NCBI RefSeq assembly: GCF_022539665.2
Contig: NC_081339.1
Coordinates: 8,367,367 to 8,431,366 of the forward strand
DNA: 64,000 bases
Source: Daphnia carinata
Taxonomy: Eukaryota > Arthropoda > Branchiopoda > Diplostraca > Daphniidae
Direction of reading: 5' to 3'
Shown: piece by piece, positions 55,357-64,000 of the stretch
Layout: every line of letters starts with the position of its first letter
How positions within the stretch are numbered: position 1 is the first letter of the stretch
Translations under genes and position numbers: made by a program
The notes under the pieces: model-generated
The model's input: only the letters and a program-made list of their open reading frames with translations
The model's database searches: none
Told to the model about the DNA's origin: nothing

Positions 55357-57934
55357 AATAGGATCACATTTCACAGTGTGCGTAACGTTTCCATTGAAAA
55401 GAAAGGCACAATTTTTTCCTACTAACTTTAGTTATTACTTTGTTTCTTATTAATAATTTAATGAATCTATGCGCTTGTAAGTTTGACGGCACCTAAAAAG
55501 GAAAAGTGAATATTCGTGTATAACGTATCCCCGTCTGTGATTGACCTCTTGCAAGTTTTGGATCCATCTACCTGATATCGAAGCGTGACGGTAAACAATG
55601 ACCACATCGAACATCAAAAAAGAAAACACACAAATGAGAAGAAGAAAAGAAAAAAACCTCGTCTTTTAACTAGCAGAGGCACAACTTCACGGACCGCTCG
55701 TTTCGGTGCCGCCTCGCCGCACATTTGACAGGAACTCTATTAACTGACCGCATAATGCATCCTTACCGCCCATTTCGAACACGCTATATCTCTTCCTGGT
55801 GCTACATATCTGTGCACTGATGGATGGCATTACCTGGCAAGGCCGATTGATTCGGTTGGCAACGACAGGCTACAGATCGCAACACACGGATGTCTTATGT
55901 AAGTCGATAGGGAAACAGTAAAACCCCAGGCTCACCCGAACTGAAAATAAGTAGAAGCAAAAATGCAAGAGAAACAAAAAAATGGTAATACGATTAGGAG
56001 CAATCCTATATCAGTTGGAATCCACGTTTCTATGCCGCGCTAAAATCGCATATGGAACAACAGTCGGAAACACAAGAGAAATGGCACAAGAAGGCTTCTT
56101 GTGGCATCAGTATAACTGTCAGCGAGGCTGAAGCTTGTTCCATCTGATGTGAAGCCTTTTATTCCAGTTAACTTTTTCCGTTTTCTTTTTTTTTTTTAAG
56201 ATTGGCGTAGAGACACACCTCCCCAAACACGTTTGTTTCTTTTCTTCTGCACACTTCTAGTTTTTAACAAAGCCATCTTGCCCTGCAAATGGTGTGTTGA
56301 ATCTTTGCTTTTACTTCCTACGGATCATCAACACCCTTGCGCTTCCGCAAACCGTTCAACGCAGACAATCATCACGGAAGCAAAACCAGGTGGATGTTAC
56401 GCGCATTGCTATTGGATAATATGTATTACGCAACATTGGGGGGATCAATTTGCTGGAATTCCATATCGGATAGATGCAAGACCTTTCAACTCCGTGGGCG
56501 ACATTTGCATAGCACTGCAGCCAGCGTGAAACGTAATTCCGTTAAAGTTCGCTTGAAGGTGTCCCGTGTTACATTCATCTTTTCCTAAACATGATATTAT
56601 ATTTCTGGAACAGATTGACCCCGTCCGTTGCATATAAGGATTCAAACCTGGGGAGATTACGGGTTGCCTCCCACCACGTTATTTTTTTCCAAACGTAGAG
56701 ATTTACGTTTGTAAATCCACTCGATTTCGTTTTTCGAATAGGGAGACCTACAGTACTTTAATTGGATTCCGAAGGAACGCATTATGACATTGGGTGGAAG
56801 GGGATTTATCGATGCAAACCATTATCAAGAGAGTCCCTAGCTATATCGCTCGTACGATGATGGCCAGAGTAAACTTATGGTAGGTCATTTCCGACCCATC
56901 CTGGCTATTACATCTACACGTCCATCAAATTCTATGGCTGCCGTATCGAACGCTAGGAATACAGTGGCATTTCAGACCTGATTTTAGCTAGATGACACAC
57001 AAACAAATCATATAAATCTTCATCAAAGTCTATCGGACGTGATTCGGAAGTGAGTTCATTTCCTGATATACACACCGTTTACTGTGCTAGCGTGTTTCTA
57101 GATATCACCCAATGCTCGTGATTTTTGATTTAAAAAAACCGACCCTCCGATGTCCCGTGCTGCTTGTGAGCCCATAATGCACGTGGGGATAGAGATCGGT
57201 TAATGTTCATTCATCTTTCATGATGAGGGCCGTGCACGAGAGACGGCATATAGACACCGACAATAGTTTCTTTCCCCAATGGCGTCGGCGTTCACAGTGC
57301 TGAAGATGCATATCTTCTTTGTATTGGGCAACCCCTCTGGTGTGTCTGCATGTTACGAGAAATAATACGAACTGACTGTGTGTCTGTCCGTACACAGCGA
57401 GGAGGGAGTAGGGTCCTTATGGCAATTCCCTTCAGAATGGATCGTAACACAAAAACAAGGTGGGGCGGGTTCGATCCTTCAATGCCCGATATTTCCCCAT
57501 CTCTCAAGCCTCGCATACCTTGCGGTTCGTTTAACTGTTTGAGCATTGAAATCGAACTGGTGTCTAACGCCGTTCGGTAGTCTGGGGGGCCAAATGTTAT
57601 AGGGACCCAAACGGAACGTATAAATGAAACCGTCCGTATTTGGAGATAACAAATTGGCAAAGGCGAAATGACAATTGTATAGGGATTGTCTCATTTCATG
57701 TTTAATTTTCCTGTCCGTCTATGTCTTTTAAAAAAAAATATCATTTGAAACATGATTCATATGCGTGGTCGTCATTTTCAAATGGAAAGGTGTAATTACG
57801 CGGCCATCTTTTCCGTTTCTTAAGTGGCCGGCACAAAAAACTACAGACCCGTTTTTCCAAAACGTTTCATTATCCAAGAAAGGAAATCACATTATTGAAA
57901 TCAGCGTTCAATTTCGATAATAGGCTGAATTTTG
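55357..57934. other. gene-free stretch
   Basis: Read on both strands, with no convincing exon chain, RNA gene or mobile element core. Open frames near 56,233-56,588 and 57,292-57,660 overlap in several frames and lack motifs. An inverted-repeat arm ends it (57,858-57,925). Confidence 0.4.
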
Positions 57935-58110
57935 AAATTAACGGCACCGGTACCGTAAGCTGGCCACGCGCGGCGCTAGGCTCCACTTTCCACTGTTTTT
58001 TCCACACATTTCAATTCTGCATTCGTTACCAAACAGTGGAAAGTGGAGCTCGGTTTGGGGTATTACGCCCCTCTGGCAATGCAGTTTTAGGCTGTGGAGG
58101 TATTGCGCGC
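57935..58110. repeat. fold-back repeat (MITE-like), copy 2
   Basis: Second copy of the element at 51,397-51,572, with perfect arms GCTCCACTTTCCACTGTTT / AAACAGTGGAAAGTGGAGC, slightly longer than in copy 1. Immediately to its left lies the inverted-repeat arm shared with 54,050-54,117. Confidence 0.7.
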
Positions 58111-60215
58111 TGACAGGCCGTTATTATAGTAGGCCATGGGTTGATACGAGATCATCGGGTTCCAGCATTTCAGATGAATCGGGTGGGCATTTATATAATG
58201 AGAACATTACCCCTTCGTTGTTTTAATGAGCTGTTTTCGTTTAGACATATGCTTTCGCATTTTGCGACTTTACCTGCAAGTCTGTCGTTTTTTGTTGACG
58301 TGAAGGACTTTGAATGGTCTGAAGCTTGCTAATGAATGTCGGTCGCATTATCGGTATAAGTCTGTGCATGTTTCTTAGTTTTGCTTAGTCCAACGGAATG
58401 CTCTGGGAAATCGGGGCCATTTCTGGATATATGGCGGTGTAGGATTAAGTTCGCACCACCTCCACCAAAGGTTCATTTGGACTCCCCAAGCTTCACGTTG
58501 TGGGTTTATTTTAAATGAAAATTGAATGAGTATGGTATTTCATTTTACCGGAACCAAACTAAAATTTGCATTCGGAATCCTCCCAAATGCAGGTTGACAA
58601 ACATAAATGTCTTCCAAAACAATCATGGCTATCGGTAACCTCAGGAACCACCGTAAGTTGCTATGATGGGTCCGGGTTATTTTACTTTATCGCATTTCAC
58701 ATCGGAAATTCAAAAAATGGCAACTAATACGCAGCGTGCTTTGTTCAATTTGTTTCACAAAGACGATGCAACGTCAGGGTATCGTTTTGCTTTACACTTC
58801 CCCCGCTCTTCGTTGAGCTGGACAGATGAGTTCGTTTTTGTACCATGAACCATAGTCTGGCCTGCCACATCTAACACCGTCATCTAAGAATGGGCATGCG
58901 GCAATAAAATGAAAAGGTTCCGCGTCCACAGTTTGAACAGACGCCTTTTTGTTATTCAACCTTGAAAACACAATTAAAGACCCTGAGGTTGAAAGACGAC
59001 GACTGCAGCCAAGTATTTCTCCTGTCGCCTACCAAGGTCCTGCATAGTTCTAGCCCGTTTTTGGATTGAAGGAACAGGCACACTGCGGGTGGGTTATGGT
59101 TCGCGAAACGCGAAAAAGAAAAAAAAAATCTATTTCGTAAAATTTTTTTGAATTTATATCCGTGCAAAAACGTGATGTGTCGATTTATCAAGGACGTATC
59201 CTAAAAAAAAAGTGAAATTAAAGAGATAAATATTTTCTGTCACATTCCCAATATTTCTAACGTACTAAAAATATCGATAGATATTTAAATGAGAAAAAAT
59301 AAAAAAAATAAAGCGAACAAGAAAATGCCTGATTGATTGTTATCAACCAGCATTTCTCGTTTGCGAGCATTGGGAGAAAGAAAAAAAAAATTAAAACAAA
59401 ATAAAACCTTCCGTTGAGATAATACCTATCGGGCGATTCATCTAAATAAACCTGACGGGCTGAATCGATAGATCATCCGACAACCATCGCACATCACATT
59501 TATGAGGTAGGAATTCCCGATATCCGAACAAAAGGATTTTAATACAAGGAGATGAATAATGCTTCTTTCAATAAGGTATAACATATAAAAACACACCCAA
59601 CCGAGCTGCTAATCCAACGAAACTGAAATCGATCGGGCGCGTTGATGTTTGTGTGTGATGTACTGGCGGACTTGGCCGCGTAACTCCAAGGGTTTCATTT
59701 CCACCTTCAAGGTTGAAAGAACAACAAACACGATTTTTTATTTTTTATTTTCTTGAGTTCTTTTTCTTCTCCCAAAAAAAGCTATACATGTGGCATGCAT
59801 GCCCATTTCCAGTTGAATAAGCGGTGGGTCCTTTCTCGCGCAGCGTGAAACAACTGCTCCGACCTCTGATGCGGGCGTGATGACGACGACCGAGACGGAT
59901 TGAAGGCAATGTCGACGAAGACTTGGCAGGTAAAAACAACGTGATCGTGCCTCTCGATAGCATTCGACGAAGAGGGAAGACTCTTTCAGTTTTGAATTGA
60001 TTACCTCCTGCTTATAGAAAGACGAAACGCGAGGGTCTCGCCGAGCGATCCGTGAAACAATTACATCCCACCACGCATGTTTAAATACATTATTCTTCCC
60101 TCCCGCCATTCCGAAACGCAGCGGGGTTCTTTGCCCTGCGTCGGTTACTAACCCAAGTGCTGGAAGCGCCGTTTATCGTGGTCCAAGGTGCGAGGCGTGA
60201 ATTCCCGTCTTGCAC
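58111..60215. other. gene-free stretch
   Basis: AT-rich with many A and T runs; no supported gene. A GC-balanced segment at 59,600-60,200 precedes the lipocalin promoter. Confidence 0.4.
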
Positions 60216-60219
60216 TGTA

Positions 60220-60231
60220 TATATATAAAGA
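60220..60231 (+). promoter_or_regulatory. TATA box of the lipocalin gene
   Basis: TATATATATAAAG lies about 80 bp before the ATG at 60303. Confidence 0.6.
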
Positions 60232-60302
60232 AACGTGCAACACTCGAAGTCTGGACTAAACCGTTGGTGTCTGTTATCCCGAGAACATCAAAACAAGCAA
60301 CG

Positions 60303-61257
60303 ATGGCGAACTTGTGTGCTTTTATATCGCTGGCTGCATTTCTGGCTGTCGGAATACCATCGCTCGTGATGGGCCAGGTAGTCTTACCCGGTGAATGCCC
60401 AAAATACCCGACACAGGCTCGCTTTAATCCAGCTCAGGTACAATTTTTTTCTCTTCGAAAATGTAAATTGTTCGTTTAGTGTTGAGGACGTTTTGCAACG
60501 AGTTTTTGATCGTGTTGTTGTCATTTTCTTTTTTGTTTTGATCGTGTTTAGTTCATCATTTCGCGGTGGTACGAGATCAGCCGGTATCCATCGGCCTTTG
60601 AAGACGACACCAGGTGTTCTGTGGTTGACATAAAGCCCTCGAAACAAGGTGCCCTCAAGATGACTTTCAAAGGAATCAGCACTACGTGAGTTTCTCTTCT
60701 TGTGAAACATATGACTGATTGTAAGCGATCGTGACTTTTGCGCTATGTTAATACTTGTGTTTGTGTTACGCAACAGGGATGGTGGCGCTACAGCGGCCGC
60801 GGGCAATGCTTACTTCGACTACGGTGAATTGAGCAAATTCCTCGTTCAGATGCCCGTCATTAGCTGGAATAGTAAGATTTTTTTTTATTCACACGATTAC
60901 TTTAAATAATTTCAAGTTTAAAAAAAAATGTATTTTCTTCGTACGCAGCAACTGTGGACATTCGTTTCTGGATTATTGCCACTGATTACACGAACTACGC
61001 GGTGGCCTGGAGTTGCGATCCTCTTTGCACCGGATTCCGACGAGGTGATTATTACATCACATTTCAAAATTTTTTTTTGGCGAATTTCTAATTGATTTCT
61101 TTTCTTCCGTCTAGAACAACTTTGGGTTTTGGGCAAGCAAACGACATTGCCAGCAGCGGTTTGGGACACACTCAACACGCAGTTCTTCGCCAAAGGACCT
61201 TTCAAAGCGAGCAATCTGGTTCCGGTCGATCAGAAAGACTGCCCACCCATTTTGTAG
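60303..61257 (+). CDS. secreted lipocalin, apolipoprotein D-like, intact
   Basis: Exons: 60303-60437, 60552-60685, 60777-60871, 60949-61044 and 61115-61257 (phases 0, 2, 1, 1), giving 200 residues. The signal peptide is MANLCAFISLAAFLAVGIPSL. The mature protein starts near GECPKYPTQ, with FNPAQ then WYEISRYPSAFEDDTRC (lipocalin block 1 and first Cys). IIATDYTNYAVAWSC is the block 2-like YATDYxNYA strand, with C-terminal DQKDC supplying the last disulphide Cys. ApoD-like lipocalins bind hydrophobic ligands such as fatty acids, sterols or carotenoids in a beta-barrel; crustacyanin-type proteins belong here too. The Gly of the GxW motif is Ser here (SRWYE). No frame lesion. The gene stands alone with its own TATA box. 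Confidence 0.85.
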
Positions 61258-62774
61258 AGACTCAACAGGAAAAAAGGAGTGCAAAAAATCTTTCTGTTTA
61301 GACGTCGGGATTAACGAGGTGTTAATGGAAAAATTCGCTTATCGGAAATCACAGATCGTAATCGTCCTTTCTTCATGACTTTTCACAATTATTGTTTCGT
61401 TACTTTCGGATGAGTGGGATCTGGATGGTAGCTTGGGTGGGCAGGTACGGTACATGCAATATAAATAGCTAAAAAAAAAAGTCTTCCTGTTTGTAGAATG
61501 ATACGTATACGATCAAGACAAATACAATATACAGTTGATAATGGCCATCCGTGAATTTCTGTTTTCTTGTTCGTCTATACCTAGCTCGTCTATGTAAACA
61601 CCTTTTTTGTTTAAATTGCGAGGTGTTGTTTGACTAACTCGCGGCTTTTCCCATTTCTAAAGCTATGGCATGGAGCCTTTGCTTATTGAACAAGCATATC
61701 GTGTATGCAAAACCGGCCCTTCCTTAACCTTCGAAAAAATGTCGTAATTAATGCTGAGACGATACATCGCCTAACGTTGACGCTTAATGGCTTCTATTTA
61801 TGACCCGACTAAAACCGTACACACACGATTTTTATCTATAGGTTTTTCCTATTCAACGAAATATCTCTCTATTGAAAATACCTCCTCAAAAACCATATAG
61901 CATCGAAATGTTTTAAATGACTTCTCTAATCTGTCGTGCAACAGGGTGCATATATATCGCAACAATCAGAGAAAACGGAACCGTAAAAACGTCGGCTTGG
62001 TAGACACAGATCTTTCCATTTGACGCAAAGCCAGTCATGGAAAACCCATACAAGGCGATGCTTGTGATATCTACAGAGAAGACGTTCATCACGGTAACGA
62101 TTGCTGTGGGGGGTCGACGAACTCATCGCCATCGAACTTCGTGCGTTACGTAAAGATGAATGTGTAACCGCCGTCAAGCGTTCGCGAAGGGTACACTTGT
62201 GAAAGGTCAAGATTTTTTTGCGTAGTCTACTGGGCGTGCCAATCCTTGTGCGTTAAATTTTTAAAAAATAAACGTTAAGTATAGGACATAAATTAAAGAA
62301 GATTGTAAACATCACTCGTTAAGAGAGGCGAATAATGAATAGATTTACAGTATTTTTCATTCGAATGTTAAAAAATTATGTATTAAACTATTTTTTTGTG
62401 TGTACACATTTTGCGGAGTAAGGCGAGCAACAGGAGAAAAAAATAAATCCGAATGGAAACATAAAGTTTTCCTCTGTATCTTCACAACAAAATGTCGTAG
62501 ATGTTAATTGTAACTGTCATTGTTTTCTAATTAAATTAATGATCCAGACTTACGAACTGGTCATCCTCGATGGCAATTCGAGGATAGGCAATTCAGCTGA
62601 ACGTCATGCAAAATGGAACAGATAAATAGAGAGATTATTACCCCCCGAAAAGAAGCGAAAACTTGTAAGCAATTTTAATCTCTCGACAAAGGCTAAGTTT
62701 GTCAAAGAGCATTTAAAAAGAAAACAAAAATGCATGAAACGTGGGGAGTATAAAATATTCAAAGATTCGGTGGC
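61258..62774. other. intergenic stretch
   Basis: Lies between the convergent lipocalin (plus) and the secreted-protein gene (minus). No supported exon. Confidence 0.4.
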
Positions 62775-63769
62775 CTAACATACTGCAAAACCTGCTGGCA
62801 TGCATAACAGTTGTGCTTGCCCACTCAAATTCACTGTTTTCTTCAGGGTCGTAGTGGAAAACGAGTAGGATGTGGAGGTTAAGGTAACAGTCAGTACCAG
62901 GCTCAAACCACGTCGTTGACGCGCGTTAGCCCCTCCAACGCGAAATATTTGGCGATGATCTTCTCCAAGAATTTCCTGCGACGACCTTAGTTCAGGCTTG
63001 ACATCGTCATACGTGACAAAGTTGGGTGCGACGCTGCTTGTGGCCCATCTAAACATAAATGACGTCATTTTAAGAATGCATAATGATTCGCAAAAAAAAA
63101 AGGTTATTTATTTTTTTTCTAAACGTACGGTAAAACTCGAGTCGGCGATATTGAATCATCAAATTGTGTTTCGATTTGCCTCTCCGGCCGGTCGATGTCG
63201 CGTCTTCGACGACCACAGGTCGTCGTTAATACCACAGGGGCTCCTCCGGCTCCTGCTTGGGTAAGAAACTGCGTAGCAGGAATGCACGACTGTACTGTGG
63301 CAAGCACGGCCGTTGACGTTACGACAGAAAGTGCTGTGGTCGTTAAGGTTGTGACGGTCACAGGTCGAAAGTTAAACGGGAACAGCGAATTGGGAAATAC
63401 GCTGGTAACGAAAAATTTCTTTTGCGCTTTCCTGGCACTGCTAAAGGGGATTCTCGCCTGGACGTCGGTTATGGAAGACGCAATTTCATCATCGTCATAC
63501 GTACTCAGAGAATCTGCTAACTAAATTTAAAAATGAAAATTTAATTTTTGAACAAATTTGAATCGTGAAAAATTTCGAAAATTGTTTCAGAACAACGGCG
63601 TACATACCTCAAAGTCGTACGCAGATTTGGCAGAAAGCTGTTGGTCATTTTCATCGTAATTGTTGGAGAGAAATAGGCGCGGTGAGTGACGATAGAATGG
63701 TGACCACGGGTATCCTTGTTGGTAAGTAACCCCCACGAAGCAAATGAGAAGGATCAAAGTCAATTTCAT
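62775..63769 (-). CDS. secreted protein of unknown family with basic processing site, intact
   Basis: Coding exons (minus): 63769-63608, 63520-63129 and 63048-62775 (phases 0 and 2), giving 275 residues. The signal peptide MKLTLILLICFVGVTYQ is followed by a Pro/Tyr-rich segment, an acidic stretch, and then VTVTTLTTTALSVVTST, CIPATQFLTQ and CGRRRRDID, a furin-type tetrabasic site. The last exon has FSTTTLKKTVNLSGQ and ends in LLCMPAGFAVC. A likely non-coding first exon ends at about 63,836 (GAAG/GTAAAT). I recognise no domain. Paired Cys and Thr-rich strands suggest an extracellular, possibly cuticle-associated or hormone-precursor-like product; this is inference. No lesion is seen. Confidence 0.68.
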
Positions 63770-63889
63770 CTGCAAAAAAAAAAGCAAACAAAAATTATAA
63801 AGAAATAGAAAAAAAGCAAAGCAAGAGAATATTTACCTTCGTAAAGTCAATGAGGGCGCAAACGAACTGGACAGTGGTTGGCAAGGAGC

Positions 63890-63898
63890 CTCCTATTT
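63890..63898 (-). promoter_or_regulatory. TATA box of the minus-strand secreted-protein gene
   Basis: Read on the minus strand, CCAATATAAATAGG lies about 55 bp before the presumed 5' UTR exon that ends near 63,836. Confidence 0.6.
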
Positions 63899-64000
63899 AT
63901 ATTGGAGCAGGATGCAGACAGGTAAAGTCCCCTTCTCACTTCCGAACCGATCTTATCGCAGTCCAACAGTGTTGTTTCAAAGTCGTGAAATCAAATTGAT

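Noticed and set aside
56233-56588. Overlapping 83-98-codon ORFs
   Set aside because: Two frames are open over the same bases with no codon bias, motif, promoter or splice support.
57455-57490. GGTTCGATCC box suggesting a tRNA gene
   Set aside because: No A box at the right distance and no acceptor or T-arm pairing.

Overview
The window is eukaryotic nuclear DNA with short phase-consistent introns (mostly 60-150 bp), TATA promoters and AATAAA signals. Gene content points to an arthropod: a discoidin domain receptor, a Gly/Tyr-rich cuticle-type protein, an ApoD-like lipocalin, group III secreted phospholipase A2 and phospholipase B-like genes. Gene density, tandem duplication and intron size fit a branchiopod crustacean such as Daphnia; that placement is inference.

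Layout. 0-6.3 kb: an Mpv17-like gene with disabling lesions and a Gly-rich secreted protein gene with an internal stop. 6.4-12.6 kb (minus): a discoidin domain receptor (DDR) with ectodomain, TM/juxtamembrane and kinase N-lobe exons. It has an in-frame TGA and ends at the HRD loop; the 5' exons and the C-lobe are not in the window. 10.9-34.5 kb: a recent segmental and tandem duplication. A block with the DDR ectodomain exons occurs twice (10.93-14.27 and 26.85-30.18 kb). Each copy is followed by ~3.17-kb units (three, then one and a fraction), each holding a MOSMO homologue (minus) head-to-head with an unrecognised six-exon gene (plus). A 2.1-kb TIR transposon with a nested element separates the halves.

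34.5-40.9 kb: a broken phospholipase B-like gene fused to the truncated last MOSMO unit, two damaged group III PLA2 fragments, and an NXPE/PC-esterase-like gene with one late frameshift. 42.0-43.7 kb: an intact intronless ORF for a 576-residue Pro-rich orphan protein with internal repeats and SIM-like motifs. 44.7-45.5 kb: an intact three-exon secreted Ala/Tyr/Pro-rich protein. 47.4-49.6 kb: a diverged copy of the repeat seen in the array, interrupted by a gamma-tubulin complex protein 6-like fragment. 49.7-51.4 kb (minus): degraded NOP53-like exons. 52.3-54.0 kb: a second broken phospholipase B-like gene. 54-60 kb: mostly gene-free with repeats. 60.3-61.3 kb: an intact lipocalin. 62.8-63.8 kb (minus): an intact three-exon secreted protein of unknown family.

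Overall, recognisable conserved genes here are mostly broken (nonsense codons, single-base frameshifts, missing ends). The lineage-restricted secreted genes, the orphan ORF, the lipocalin and most MOSMO copies are intact. This looks like a duplication-rich accessory region. Some single-base homopolymer lesions could be assembly errors, but substitution nonsense codons and truncations are not explained that way.
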